Assembly: GCA_009774255.1 (NCBI GenBank) | Contig: VSNK01000003.1 | Coordinates: 14,779 to 78,778, forward strand | From: Faecalicatena sp. | Lineage (GTDB): Bacteria > Bacillota > Clostridia > Lachnospirales > Lachnospiraceae | DNA length: 64,000 bases | Direction of reading: 5' to 3' | Shown here: piece by piece, positions 27,001-37,000 of the stretch | How positions within the stretch are numbered: position 1 is the first letter of the stretch | Layout: each line of letters begins with the position of its first letter | The notes under the pieces: generated by a model | Database searches by the model: none | What the model was told of the DNA's origin: nothing | Seen by the model: the letters and a program-made list of their open reading frames with translations, nothing else | Program-made: the position numbers and the translations under genes

Positions 27001-27651
27001 TTAATTTTTGAGCCTTCCGAAATTTTCTCCAAAGCTGGTAATAAACCATGCCTTTCCGAAAATGTCTTTTCGCTTTACATTTCCCACGTCTGACGTACGG
27101 CTGTCATCGCTTCCCTCATGATTATCGCCGATCACAAAATACTCATCACTTCCAAGCTCCACCGGTTCGGCGGCAAGTCCGGCCGAAGTAATGTCCGATA
27201 CATAGATCTCTTCTCTCCAGACGGTTCCATTGATGTAGATACTGCCGTTCTTGATCTGAACCGTCTCTCCGGGAAGCGCCGCGATCCGCTTGATCATATA
27301 ATGCGCGTTTTCATTTCCTCCCGGCTTAAATACGATGATGTCTCCCCGCTTCGGCCTGACTACGTTATAGACCAGCCGGTCCACCAGCACCACGTCCCCG
27401 TTCTTCAGGACAGGACTCATGGAGTCTCCCGCATTGCTGACACGCTGTCCGTAAAAAAGCACCAGCGAATACGCGAGCAGACAGGCAAGCCCAATCTCCA
27501 GCAGCAAAAGAAAAGATTTTTTGAGCTGCTTTTTATCTATATGTATTTTATCCTTTGAGAAATGCAGTTTCGGTGCTTTTTGTAATTTCTTTTTAAATTT
27601 TTCTTTTGCTTTCTGTCTCCTTCTCTGTCTCCGGATCTCTTTTATATTCAT
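27001..27651 (-). CDS. lepB: Signal peptidase I (second copy, long basic N-terminus)
   Basis: 216 residues from the ATG at 27651; GGAGG lies 11 bases upstream. A very basic leader of about 55 residues (RRQRRRQKAKEKFKKKL) precedes the membrane helix, unlike the other copy. The catalytic Ser is in AGDSMSPVLKNGD and the Lys in HYMIKRIAALPGETVQIKNG, with YFVIGDNHEGSDDSRTSDVG further on. The two enzymes flank rbgA and are clearly divergent paralogues. Confidence 0.94.
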   Translation of the reverse strand: MNIKEIRRQRRRQKAKEKFKKKLQKAPKLHFSKDKIHIDKKQLKKSFLLLLEIGLACLLAYSLVLFYGQRVSNAGDSMSPVLKNGDVVLVDRLVYNVVRPKRGDIIVFKPGGNENAHYMIKRIAALPGETVQIKNGSIYINGTVWREEIYVSDITSAGLAAEPVELGSDEYFVIGDNHEGSDDSRTSDVGNVKRKDIFGKAWFITSFGENFGRLKN

Positions 27652-27727
27652 TCCGTTTCTGCCCTCCGTACCTTTTCCCGTCACAAAAAGCCGGCCACCG
27701 GCAGCCTTACGGCATACTCTGGTATCA

Positions 27728-27763
27728 GAAAAGGGACAAACTACAAACTCTGTAATTGTCCCT
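27728..27763 (-). terminator. Possible terminator or attenuator after rplS
   Basis: AGGGACAA and TTGTCCCT form an 8-bp stem around a 16-base loop, followed on the minus strand by TTTTC. It lies 13 bp past the rplS stop and would limit read-through into lepB. Confidence 0.6.
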
Positions 27764-27775
27764 CACGTTTCCTTA

Positions 27776-28123
27776 CTATTTTACTAATTCTTTTACTTTT
27801 GCCCTCTTGCCGACACGGCCGCGCAGATAGGTCAGTTTCGCTCTTCTTACCTTACCTCTGCGGACAATCTCTACCTTCTCAACATGAGGAGAATGAAGCG
27901 GCCAAGTCTTCTCAACTCCAACACCGTTGGAATTCTTCCGAACTGTGAATGTCTCTCTCACTCCACCGCCCTGTCTTTTCAGTACGGTTCCCTCGAATAC
28001 CTGGATTCTTTCACGGTTTCCTTCCTTGATCTTGGCATATACCTTTACGGTATCACCGACATGGAACTCCGGAGCATTCTCTTTTAACTGCTCAGCTTCA
28101 ATATTTTTGATAATATCGTTCAT
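27776..28123 (-). CDS. rplS: Ribosomal protein L19
   Basis: 115 residues. [20 protein letters not shown], then [20 protein letters not shown], and the C-terminal [20 protein letters not shown] are the standard L19 sequence, at the interface of the two ribosomal subunits. Preceded by TTAGGAGG. Confidence 0.98.
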   Translation of the reverse strand: MNDIIKNIEAEQLKENAPEFHVGDTVKVYAKIKEGNRERIQVFEGTVLKRQGGGVRETFTVRKNSNGVGVEKTWPLHSPHVEKVEIVRRGKVRRAKLTYLRGRVGKRAKVKELVK

Positions 28124-28266
28124 ATGTGTGACCTCCTAATTATTTGACGTTCTTAACACACTGTACGGGGAAATTCTCTCCTGTTATCAATCTACCCTGT
28201 GCCAGAGGACCATCGCTCTTCTTTTCACAACTATTGTATGTTATCACATTTTTCCAGGAGTTGCAA
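28124..28266 (-). promoter_or_regulatory. rplS promoter and leader of about 110 nt
   Basis: TTGCAA (28266-28261), a 17-bp spacer and TAACAT (28243-28238) on the minus strand. The transcript would have a leader of about 110 nt before the ATG at 28123. L19 leaders with autoregulatory structure are known in Firmicutes, but I could not match this sequence to that model by eye. Confidence 0.5.
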
Positions 28267-28303
28267 GCGTTTCTTCTATATTTCACAACTTTGATATCTT
28301 CTT

Positions 28304-28450
28304 GTTACTGTTCACGGCCTAACCGTGCACTCGCTGCACGGTTAGCCGCCAGAAAAGTGATGGAGCGAGGACATCTGCCCCATCGCCGAAGGCGATTTTA
28401 AATGGCAGATGTCGTTACTATGAGCGGCCGGTTAGGCAGTGAATAGTAAC
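28304..28450 (+). repeat. Structured intergenic repeat, family A, copy 3
   Basis: 147 bp, nearly identical to 11947-12092 in the same orientation. Single changes: GGAGCGAGGACATC instead of GGGGCGATGACATC, and GGCAGTGAATAGTAAC instead of GGCCGTGAATAGTAAC in the right arm. It lies 33 bp past the small gene at 28483, between trmD and rplS. Confidence 0.85.
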
Positions 28451-28482
28451 ATCTTCTTCTCCCGATTCTAAAGAAAATCTGT

Positions 28483-28695
28483 TCAAAATTCATCTGAATA
28501 ATCTGAATGGCATCCAGGCATGATACCTTCGTCTGAAAAGGCTCCCCAATCTTCTAAATCCTGTAAACCAGCTTCATTTTCAGCCTCATCATCAAATGTT
28601 GTCGGTATGGTCTTTCCGATTGCTTCCGGTCTGCTCTCACTGCGCTTACATATATCCGTATTATCGAATGGATTGAAATTGTTTTCCCTTGCCAT
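28483..28695 (-). CDS. Hypothetical acidic small protein
   Basis: 70 residues, starting MARENNFNPFDNTDICKRSE and ending CHSDYSDEF, with an excellent GGAGG site before the ATG at 28695. It is acidic, without a membrane segment, and probably disordered. It stands between trmD and rplS, which are usually adjacent. I do not recognise it. Confidence 0.6.
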   Translation of the reverse strand: MARENNFNPFDNTDICKRSESRPEAIGKTIPTTFDDEAENEAGLQDLEDWGAFSDEGIMPGCHSDYSDEF

Positions 28696-28750
28696 AAGTT
28701 TTCCTCCGTCTTATACTTATAAAATCGTAATTATTTCATTCTCTTTTCTG

Positions 28751-29500
28751 CTATGACTTCTTCAGCCATGCCCGCTCTTCTTCTGTCAGACTGCATTGTT
28801 CCAGCAGATCGGGCCTCCTTTCCCTTGTACGGAGGATGGATTGCTGCCTCTTCCATTTTTGAATGTTCGCGTGATGCCCTGACAACAGTACTTCCGGCAC
28901 TCTCTTGCCATGCCATACTTCCGGCCGGGAATACTGGGGATATTCCAGGAGATTTTCCTGAAAGGATTCCGATTCCGCCGAGATATCATTGTGAAGCACA
29001 CCGGGAACAAGGCGTGAGATCGTATCCACCATGACCATGGCCGGAAGTTCTCCGCCGGTCAGTACATAATCCCCGATGGATACCTGATCTGTCACGATCT
29101 CCTCCAGCACTCTCTCATCGATTCCTTCATAGTGCCCGCACAGAAAGATCAGATCCTCTTCTTCTGCCAGTTCCTCCGCCATCCTCTGACTGAAAGTCTT
29201 ACCCTGGGGAGAAAGATAAACAACTCTCGGCTTTTTTTCCATCTCTGCCTCCGGCCGGCGGCTTCTGATTTCTTCTGCCGCCGCTTCATAGGCCAGATAT
29301 ACCGGTTCTGCCTGCATCAGCATCCCTGCGCCGCCTCCGTAAGGATAGTCGTCCACGCTCTGATGCCTGTTGAACGCATAATCCCTGATATTGATGGTTC
29401 GAATGGATAACAGCTCCCGGCTGACGGCCCGCCCGATAATGCTTGTATGCAGCCCGGAGGATACCATCTCCGGAAATAAAGTCAATATATAAAAATTCAT
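28751..29500 (-). CDS. trmD: tRNA (guanine-N1-)-methyltransferase
   Basis: 249 residues. MNFYILTLFPEMVSSGLHTS, YGGGAGMLMQAEPV, LCGHYEGIDERVLE and the trefoil-knot SIGDYVLTGGELPAMVMVDT are TrmD hallmarks. It makes m1G37 in tRNA, preventing frameshifts. Its start overlaps the rimM stop by 4 bp, so translation is coupled. Confidence 0.97.
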   Translation of the reverse strand: MNFYILTLFPEMVSSGLHTSIIGRAVSRELLSIRTINIRDYAFNRHQSVDDYPYGGGAGMLMQAEPVYLAYEAAAEEIRSRRPEAEMEKKPRVVYLSPQGKTFSQRMAEELAEEEDLIFLCGHYEGIDERVLEEIVTDQVSIGDYVLTGGELPAMVMVDTISRLVPGVLHNDISAESESFQENLLEYPQYSRPEVWHGKRVPEVLLSGHHANIQKWKRQQSILRTRERRPDLLEQCSLTEEERAWLKKS

Positions 29501-30003
29501 CCTTTCAGCCCTTCCAGTAAATGTACCTGCATGCTCCCTGCCTCCACATCCACATTCAGGATGCAGTCCCGGATCGCAGGAATAAGGATTTCCCCCAGGG
29601 TCTCAAATTCTACCACGTAGACTTCATTCGCGCCGGTCTCAATCACGTCCATTAGGATTCCCTTTTCTCCCTCATCCGTCACTACCTCCATGTTCAGCAG
29701 ATCCGCGATATAATATTCGTCCTGCTCCAGCTTCACGGCATCCTCCCGGGCTACGAGAAGACTGGCGCCTTTATATTTTTCAATATCATTGATATTGTCA
29801 ATTCCCTTGAATTTGACAATGACAAATTGTTTGGAGAAGCGGACATTTTGGATCTCCAACGGGATCTGTTCTTTTTCCGTGGTCAGTATGACCTGTTTCA
29901 GCTTTTGAAAACGCCCGGGATCATTGGTCGTCGGAAATACCTTGACCTCTCCCCGAATCCCATGTGTGGAAGAGATCACTCCTACCTGTAAAAACTGCTC
30001 CAT
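29497..30003 (-). CDS. rimM: Ribosome maturation factor RimM
   Basis: 168 residues from the ATG at 30003 behind GGGAG (a GTG two codons earlier lies on top of the site). FLQVGVISSTHGIRGEVKVF is the N-terminal RimM domain and the PRC-barrel follows (YYIADLLNMEVVTDEGEKGI). It assists maturation of the 30S head. Confidence 0.95.
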   Translation of the reverse strand: MEQFLQVGVISSTHGIRGEVKVFPTTNDPGRFQKLKQVILTTEKEQIPLEIQNVRFSKQFVIVKFKGIDNINDIEKYKGASLLVAREDAVKLEQDEYYIADLLNMEVVTDEGEKGILMDVIETGANEVYVVEFETLGEILIPAIRDCILNVDVEAGSMQVHLLEGLKG

Positions 30004-30037
30004 AAACACACTCCCTGATTGATATACCGTATGAAAG

Positions 30038-30072
30038 CAGGACGCCCTGCCGCTTGGAGGCAGGGCGTCCTG
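30038..30072 (-). terminator. Strong hairpin between khpA and rimM
   Basis: A perfect 14-bp GC-rich stem (CAGGACGCCCTGCC and its complement) with a 7-base loop. The T run after it is poor (CTTTC), so it may be a partial terminator or a processing site inside the operon. Confidence 0.6.
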
Positions 30073-30130
30073 AATATTATACTGAGCGCCAAATAAATCT
30101 GCCGCACAGTATAATCATTGCCGTACCTTA

Positions 30131-30358
30131 TTAAAGAATATCAACAACAACTCTCTTATCGTCTCTGGCTGCCGCAGCCTTTACAACGGAACGGATGGCC
30201 TTGGCAATACGTCCCTGCTTGCCGATCACTTTTCCCATGTCACCGTCTGCGACACGAACTTCCAGAACCGTCGTTTTTCCATCCTGTCTTTCCGTTACGG
30301 TTACGCCGTCCGGATTGTCCACCAATGCCTTTACGATTACTTCTACTAATTCTTTCAT
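30131..30358 (-). CDS. khpA: KH-domain RNA-binding protein KhpA
   Basis: 75 residues, a single KH domain with DMGKVIGKQGRIAKAIRSVV as the GxxG loop region. KhpA (YlqC) binds RNA, often with KhpB, and affects cell elongation in some Firmicutes. It lies between rpsP and rimM, the canonical place. Confidence 0.94.
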   Translation of the reverse strand: MKELVEVIVKALVDNPDGVTVTERQDGKTTVLEVRVADGDMGKVIGKQGRIAKAIRSVVKAAAARDDKRVVVDIL

Positions 30359-30382
30359 TCACGCGCACCTCCACGGGTCAGA

Positions 30383-30628
30383 CTATTTTTCGATCCCTGC
30401 CAGTTTGAACAGTTTGCCTACAACTTCAGTAGGCTGCGCACCGCTGTTCAGCCATTTTTTAGCTGCCTCTTCATTTACCTTGAACAGGCTTGGCTCCTGA
30501 TTCGGATCGTAGGTTCCGATCTCTTCGATGAACTTTCCGTCTCTCGGGGATCTGGAATCAGCTACAACAATTCTATAAAAAGGAGCTTTCTTCTTTCCCA
30601 TTCTCTTTAATCTAATTTTTACTGCCAT
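30383..30628 (-). CDS. rpsP: Ribosomal protein S16
   Basis: 81 residues, the usual length. [20 protein letters not shown] and [20 protein letters not shown] are diagnostic. Part of the ffh-rpsP-khpA-rimM-trmD run. Confidence 0.98.
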   Translation of the reverse strand: MAVKIRLKRMGKKKAPFYRIVVADSRSPRDGKFIEEIGTYDPNQEPSLFKVNEEAAKKWLNSGAQPTEVVGKLFKLAGIEK

Positions 30629-30689
30629 GTCAATACACCTCGTTCTTTCTTATTTTTTCTTATACACTTATCTTGTTTTTATTTATGTG

Positions 30690-32042
30690 TTAAAAAGGAA
30701 GCCGAAACCTGCCTTTTTTGCCACCGCCCATAAGTCCCGGAAGCCTCTTCATCATTTTCCGGGTTTCGTTGAACTGCTTCACCATACGGTTCACTTCTGA
30801 AATGTCCACACCGGCACCTTTTGCGATCCTTTGCTTTCTCGGAAGATTCAGCAAATCCGGATTGCGCCGTTCTTCAAGTGTCATGGAACAGATCATGGCT
30901 TCCATCCTGGCCATCCGCTTTTCATTCTCTTCGGAATCAAGATCCGGCATTTTTTTGCCGCCCATGGCACCAAGCCCTGGCATCATGCTCATGATACCGG
31001 AAAGACCGCCCATTTTTTTCATCTGGCTCATGCTTTCCAGATAGTCCTCATAGTCGAACTGGGCTTTCTTCATCTTCTCCGTCATCTTCCGGGCCTTTTC
31101 CTCGTCCAGTTCCGCCCCCGCCTTTTCGATCAGGGTGAGGACATCCCCCATCCCCAGGATCCGGGATGCCATGCGATCCGGATAGAACTGTTCCAGATCC
31201 GAAAGCTTTTCGCCCATACCTACATAGAGAATCGGGCGTCCGGTCACGGCTTTGATGGACAGCGCGGCGCCGCCGCGGGTATCACCGTCCAGCTTTGTGA
31301 CGATCACGCCGTCGATTCCGATCTTCTCATGGAAGCTGTCAGCCACGTTCACCGCATCCTGCCCGGTCATGGCATCGACCACAAGGATGGTCTGATGTAC
31401 GGAGACCGCTTCTTTGATCTCCCGGAGCTCCTCCATCATGTCCTCATCAATGTGAAGGCGTCCTGCTGTATCCAGAATCACGATATTATTTTTATTCTTT
31501 GCCGCATGTTCCATTGCAGCCTTGGCGATATCTGCGGGCTTTGCCCTGTCACCCATGGAAAAGACTTCCACGCCCTGCTTTTCTCCGTTGATCTGGAGCT
31601 GCTTTATCGCGGCAGGTCTGTATACATCACATGCCACAAGCAGGGGCTTTTTGCCTTTGAGCTTAAACTTTCCGGCAAGCTTTGCCGTGGTGGTCGTCTT
31701 ACCTGCGCCCTGCAGGCCGGCCATCATAATGACCGTCGTGGCGCTTCCCGGCTGAAGCTGGATCTCCGTCGTCTCCGACCCCATCAGGGATACCAGTTCT
31801 TCATTTACGATCTTAATGACCATCTGCCCCGGATTCAGCCCGTTCATGACATCCTGCCCGATGGCCCGCTCCTGGACATCTTTTACAAATCTTTTGACTA
31901 CTTTAAAGTTTACATCTGCCTCTAAAAGTGCCATCTTGACTTCCTTCAGGGCAGTCTTTACATCCTCTTCGGTCAGCCTTCCCTTACTGCGAAGGCTCTT
32001 AAATACATTTTGAAGTTTTTCCGTTAAGCTGTCAAATGCCAT
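30690..32042 (-). CDS. ffh: Signal recognition particle protein Ffh
   Basis: 450 residues. The NG GTPase domain shows GLQGAGKTTTTAKLAGKF (G1), DTAGRLHID (G3) and TKLDGDTRGGAALS (G4). The C-terminal M domain is Met-rich (MSQMKKMGGLSGIMSMMPGL), then MTLEERRNPDLL and SEVNRMVKQF, binding signal peptides and the SRP RNA. It targets membrane proteins to SecYEG with FtsY. It follows ylxM on the same strand after 65 bp. Confidence 0.98.
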   Translation of the reverse strand: MAFDSLTEKLQNVFKSLRSKGRLTEEDVKTALKEVKMALLEADVNFKVVKRFVKDVQERAIGQDVMNGLNPGQMVIKIVNEELVSLMGSETTEIQLQPGSATTVIMMAGLQGAGKTTTTAKLAGKFKLKGKKPLLVACDVYRPAAIKQLQINGEKQGVEVFSMGDRAKPADIAKAAMEHAAKNKNNIVILDTAGRLHIDEDMMEELREIKEAVSVHQTILVVDAMTGQDAVNVADSFHEKIGIDGVIVTKLDGDTRGGAALSIKAVTGRPILYVGMGEKLSDLEQFYPDRMASRILGMGDVLTLIEKAGAELDEEKARKMTEKMKKAQFDYEDYLESMSQMKKMGGLSGIMSMMPGLGAMGGKKMPDLDSEENEKRMARMEAMICSMTLEERRNPDLLNLPRKQRIAKGAGVDISEVNRMVKQFNETRKMMKRLPGLMGGGKKGRFRLPF

Positions 32043-32107
32043 GTTACAACTCCTCTGTCAGATATGCTGCGGGTCATCAATCGTGTGCGTCCTGACGCAC
32101 ACGAGGT

Positions 32108-32458
32108 CTACAATACGTCCAGGATCGAATCCGAAAGTTCCCGAAACTGCCGGCGCAGCTCCTCCTGGTTCCCCTCTGTCAGTTCACTGGAATCCAGCAG
32201 CTTCTCCAGCTCATGGATCTTCTCCTTGATGGAAAGAAAGCGTCTCACCAGATGCAGCCTGGTCTCATATCCTTCCAGCGTCTTCTGGCACCGCTTCACC
32301 AGGTCATGTACGCCCTGCCTGCTGATCCCCGCCGTTTCCGCAATCTCGCTCAGGGACAGGTCTTCCAGGATAAACTGCTCATAGATCTCCTTCTGGTGAT
32401 TCGTGAGAAGCTCTCCATAAAAATCATACAATAATGCCTGCTCTAAAATTTCATCCAC
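32108..32458 (-). CDS. ylxM: YlxM-type DNA-binding protein
   Basis: 116 residues from a GTG at 32458 with AAGGTG upstream; the longer frame starts above the -10 box and cannot be translated from the promoter seen. The sigma-70 region-4-like helix-turn-helix LSLSEIAETAGISRQGVHDL is followed by a helical tail. YlxM genes regularly precede ffh; the protein is thought to act on the SRP system or its transcription. Confidence 0.9.
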   Translation of the reverse strand: MDEILEQALLYDFYGELLTNHQKEIYEQFILEDLSLSEIAETAGISRQGVHDLVKRCQKTLEGYETRLHLVRRFLSIKEKIHELEKLLDSSELTEGNQEELRRQFRELSDSILDVL

Positions 32459-32474
32459 TGCTATCACCTTCGTT

Positions 32475-32503
32475 ATATTACCTGAAAAAAAATGTGTTGT
32501 CAA
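32475..32503 (-). promoter_or_regulatory. Promoter of the ylxM-ffh-ribosomal operon
   Basis: A perfect TTGACA (32503-32498), a 17-bp spacer and TAATAT (32480-32475) on the minus strand. The leader to the GTG at 32458 is only about ten nucleotides, just enough for the ribosome binding site. Confidence 0.7.
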
Positions 32504-32541
32504 GTATTTTTTCTTGTCAAACTAACGTTCGTATTGTTCCG

Positions 32542-32625
32542 GTTACTGTTCACGGTGCCTTGCACCTTGCTGCAAGGCATCCGGCCAATACAGTGATGGA
32601 GCGGCAGATTTATCTGACGCTTAGT
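32542..32625 (+). repeat. Truncated relative of the structured repeat
   Basis: It begins GTTACTGTTCACGG like family A and continues with a different but perfectly paired side hairpin (TGCCTTGCA/TGCAAGGCA), then AGTGATGGAGCGGCAGAT. The right half is lost before glyA. Confidence 0.6.
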
Positions 32626-32629
32626 ATCA

Positions 32630-33865
32630 TCAACACAGCGGATATTTTCCAGTCAGTTCCGCTACCATTGCTTTTGCTTTCTCCACATTTTCTTCGCTTT
32701 CAATGACCATTGCGATGATCTCGGCGATCTTCTCCATGTCTTCCTCTTTCATGCCGCGGGTCGTCACGGCCGGGGTACCCAGCCTGATGCCGCTTGTCAC
32801 AAACGGAGAACGAGGATCATTAGGTATGGTGTTCTTATTCGCCGTTACATGCGCATCATCCAGACGCTTCTCCAGCTCTTTTCCGCTGAGATCCTTTTCC
32901 GTCAGATCCACAAGCATCAGATGGTTGTCCGTATCTCCGGATACAATCTTGATGCCCCGTGCCTGGAGCCCTCTGCACAGAGCCTTCGCGTTTTTTACAA
33001 CCTGCTCCATGTAAGCCTTATATTCCGGCTGCAGAGCTTCCTGGAAGCAGACTGCCTTGGCCGCGATCACATGCATCAGAGGACCTCCCTGGATGCCTGG
33101 GAATACTGCTTTATTGAAATTGAACTTTTTGTTCATCTCTTCACTGCTCATGATCATGCCGCCCCGCGGCCCGCGCAGCGTCTTGTGCGTGGTAGTGGTG
33201 GTCACATGGGCATAGGGGATCGGGCTTGGATGCAGCCCGACAGCGACCAGGCCGGCAATATGCGCGATATCTACCATCAGATATGCGCCCACCTCGTCCG
33301 CGATCTCACGGAAACGCTTGAAATCCAGAGTTCTCGCATATGCGCTGGCCCCTGCCACGATCAATTTTGGCCTGCACTCTTTCGCAATCTCCAGAACCTT
33401 GTCGTAGTCAAGCACGCCTGCGTCATTGACTCCGTAAAATGTTACGTCAAAATATTTTCCGGAAAGATTGACCGGTGACCCATGGGTCAGATGCCCGCCA
33501 TGATCCAGATTCATTCCCATAATCTTGTCTCCTGGCTCCAGCATAGCGAACATGGCAGCCATATTTGCCTGCGCCCCGGAATGCGGCTGCACATTGGCAT
33601 ACTCACATCCGAAGAGCTTCTTCGCCCGTTCTCTGGCAAGATCTTCCACCACATCCACGCACTGACAGCCGCCGTAATATCTCTTCCCCGGATAGCCTTC
33701 TGCGTACTTATTGGTTAACGGGCTTCCCATCGCGGCCATCACAGCCTTGCTTACCCAGTTTTCAGAGGCGATCAGCTCAATATGAGAATTCTGACGGCTC
33801 ATCTCCGCCCGGATCGCTTCCGCGACTTCCGCGTCTGTTTTCTTGATCTCTTCAAAATCGTACAT
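32630..33865 (-). CDS. glyA: Serine hydroxymethyltransferase
   Basis: 411 residues from the ATG at 33865 with GGAGGAG; the upstream in-frame residues overlap the promoter and are not used. [40 protein letters not shown] and the PLP-lysine region [18 protein letters not shown] are clear. It interconverts serine and glycine, charging tetrahydrofolate with one-carbon units. No glycine riboswitch is seen. Confidence 0.97.
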   Translation of the reverse strand: MYDFEEIKKTDAEVAEAIRAEMSRQNSHIELIASENWVSKAVMAAMGSPLTNKYAEGYPGKRYYGGCQCVDVVEDLARERAKKLFGCEYANVQPHSGAQANMAAMFAMLEPGDKIMGMNLDHGGHLTHGSPVNLSGKYFDVTFYGVNDAGVLDYDKVLEIAKECRPKLIVAGASAYARTLDFKRFREIADEVGAYLMVDIAHIAGLVAVGLHPSPIPYAHVTTTTTHKTLRGPRGGMIMSSEEMNKKFNFNKAVFPGIQGGPLMHVIAAKAVCFQEALQPEYKAYMEQVVKNAKALCRGLQARGIKIVSGDTDNHLMLVDLTEKDLSGKELEKRLDDAHVTANKNTIPNDPRSPFVTSGIRLGTPAVTTRGMKEEDMEKIAEIIAMVIESEENVEKAKAMVAELTGKYPLC

Positions 33866-33954
33866 TATCTTCTCCTCCACATCTTCTGAATTCAAATGAA
33901 CATGCAAATGCGCGCTGCAATTTACAGGGCATGCCTGCCACTGCAAACATTCCA

Positions 33955-33983
33955 AGCATACCATTTTACGTTCCTGTTGACAA
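33955..33983 (-). promoter_or_regulatory. Promoter of glyA
   Basis: TTGTCA (33983-33978), a 17-bp spacer and TATGCT (33960-33955) on the minus strand; leader of about 80 nt. Confidence 0.6.
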
Positions 33984-34016
33984 GTACAAGTTTACTTGCT
34001 AAAAACTGTTTTTTAT

Positions 34017-37000
34017 CTACGCCAGATCAAACAAAGACAACTGATTGCTCTGGGGCAGATCCCCAAAGAGCCCCAGATCAGCCATCAGGTCGATCACCGT
34101 CACGCTGACCTTCGTCCGCTCCCGAAAATCATCCAGGGACAAAAATGCCCCGTCCTTGGCCGCCAGCTCTACCGCCTCTGCCGCTTTCTCTCCCATTCCT
34201 TCTATACTTGCAAAGGACGGCATCAGCTTCCCGCCGATAATCCGAAACTGCTTTGCCTTTGCCTGATACAGGTCAATGGGCGTAAATTCCAATCCCCTGG
34301 CATACATTTCCTGCACCAGCCGCATGTCCTTGAGTGTATCCTGCTCTTTGTTTGTCAGAGAATCCGAACGCTTTTTGTAATCCTTGATATAGTAGTTCAG
34401 TTTGTCCTTCCCCTGGCACATCAGTTCATAGGAAAATGCGTCCGCACGGATACTGAAATATGCCCCGTAATAGGCCAGGGGATAATTGATCTTGCAGTAG
34501 GCGATCCGGTATGCCATCATGACATAGGCCGCCGCATGTGCTTTCGGGAACATATACTTGATCTTTTTACAGGAGCCGATGTACCAGTCCGGCACATTCT
34601 TCTCCTTCATGGCTGTGATCCATTCGTCTTTCAGACCTTTCCCCTTCCTGACACTTTCCATAATGGTAAAGGACAGCGCGCTGTCCACACCCTGATTGAT
34701 CAGATAGATCATAATATCGTCACGGGTACAGATCGCCGTGGAAATCGTGGCCGTACCGGAACGGATCAGATCCTGCGCGTTTCCCAGCCATACATCGGTT
34801 CCGTGAGACAGTCCGGCAAGCCGGATCAGGTCCGACAAGGACTGCGGATTCGCCTCCATAACCATGCCCATGGCAAAATCGGTTCCAAACTCCGGGATGC
34901 CTAAGCATCCCAGCTTGCACCCTTCAATATCCTCCGGTTTGATGCCAAGAGCCTGTGTATTGTGGAACAGGGAAAGCACCTTCTGGTCATCCAGAGGAAT
35001 CTCGGTCGCCACAAAGGGATGCTCGTCATTATATTCATTTTCCAGGGAGTCGGAGGTGATGTATTCCTCCAGCATTTTGATCATGGTCGGATCATCATGT
35101 CCCAGGATATCAAGCTTCAGCAGGTTATGGTCAATGGAGTGATAGTCAAAATGAGTGGTCACAATATCCGTGGTCATATCATTTGCCGGGTGCTGCACAG
35201 GCGTGAACTCATTGATATTATGCCCATGAGGCAGCACCACAATTCCTCCGGGGTGCTGTCCGGTACTGCGCCGTACCCCGGTACAGCCCTGGCTGATCCG
35301 CTCGATCTCACATTTCCGCTTCCGCTGGTTCTTCTCCTCATAATACCGCCGCACATATCCATAGGCCGTCTTGTCCGCCAGAGTGCCGATGGTCCCGGCC
35401 TTAAAGGTATATCCTTCCCCGAACAGCACCTCCGTATACTTGTGCGCCTTTGCCTGATAGTCACCGGAAAAATTCAGGTCGATATCCGGCTCCTTGTCCC
35501 CCTTGAAGCCCAAAAAGGTCTCAAAAGGAATATCATATCCGGCCTTGATCAGCTTCGCTCCGCACTCCGGGCACATTTTATCCGGCATATCATAGCCACA
35601 GCAGCCGGAATATGCCTTCACTTCCTCGGATTCAAACTCGCTGTAATGGCATTTTTCACAATAATAATGGGGGCTCAAGGGATTTACCTCCGTGATCCCT
35701 GCCATGGTAGCCACAAAGGAAGAGCCTACGGAGCCTCGCGAACCCACCAGATAACCGTCCGCCACAGACTTCCACACCAGCTTCTGGGCTATGATATACA
35801 TCACCGCATACCCATTGGAAATAATGGAATTCAATTCCCGTTCCAAACGGGAAGATACCTGGATCGGCAGCTCCTCCCCATAGACCTCATGAGCCTTTTT
35901 GTAGCAGATCTCCCGCAGCTTCTGGTCAGAATTCGCGATAACCGGCGGGCACTTATTGGGATTGACCGGAGCGATCTTCTCAATCATGGCCGCAATCTTG
36001 TTGGAATTCTCCACCACCACCTCATAGGCTTTGGCAGAACCGAGATATGCAAACTCGTCCAGCATTTCTTCCGTGGTTCTCAAATAAAGGGGTGCCTGGT
36101 TGTCCGCGTCACTGAAGCCCTTACCGGCCATGATGATCCGCCGGTACACTTCATCCCCCGGGTCCAGAAAATGCACGTCACAGGTCGCTACCACTGGCTT
36201 CTTGAATTCCTCTCCCAGCTCCAGAATCTGCCGGTTCAGATTTTTCAGGTCTTCCTCCGTCTGAATATCCGGCAGCTTTTCGCTCTCCAGCATGAAATGA
36301 TTGTTTCCCAAAGGCTGGATCTCATAATAATCATAAAAGTCCGCCAGCTTCGCGATCGTTTCCTGTGATTTTTTGTTCAGGATCGCCTGAAACAGTTCTC
36401 CGGCCTCGCAGGCGCTTCCGATAACCAGCCCTTCCCGGTGCTGGTTTAAAAGGCTTTTCGGTATCCTGGGCCGGCGGGCAAAATATTTCAGATTGGAGGC
36501 AGAGATCAGCTGATACAGGTTATAGCGTCCGATATCATTTTTAACCAGAATAATGATATGGTAGGTCGGCAACTTGCGGATCGCATCCTCATTGGTATTT
36601 CCAAATTGATTGATGCCTTTCAGGGTCGTAATGTTCCGTTCCTTGAGCATCTGCACAAATTTTACAAATATTTCCGCCGTTGCCCCCGCATCATCCACTG
36701 CCCGGTGGTGATTTTCCAGGGAAATGTTCAGTGCCTTTGCCACGACGTTCAGCTTATATTTGGACAGGGTAGGCAGCAGCACCCGGGCAAGCGCAACGGT
36801 GTCTACGGATACAAAATGGGGCTCGATATCCTGATATCTGCAGTTCTGTTCAATAAAGCCTACGTCAAAGCCTGCATTGTGGGCCACCAGCACCGCATCC
36901 CCCACAAACTCCAAAAATTGCGGAAGAATGGTCTCGATATCCGGATACTCCATCACCATCTCGTCCGTAATACTGGTCAGATTCGTGATCTCAAAGGGAA

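Noticed and set aside
34962..36368. A 468-codon plus-strand frame opposite polC
   Set aside because: Lies wholly antisense to conserved polymerase sequence, is rich in His/Arg/Ile typical of reverse-frame reading, and has no ribosome site.
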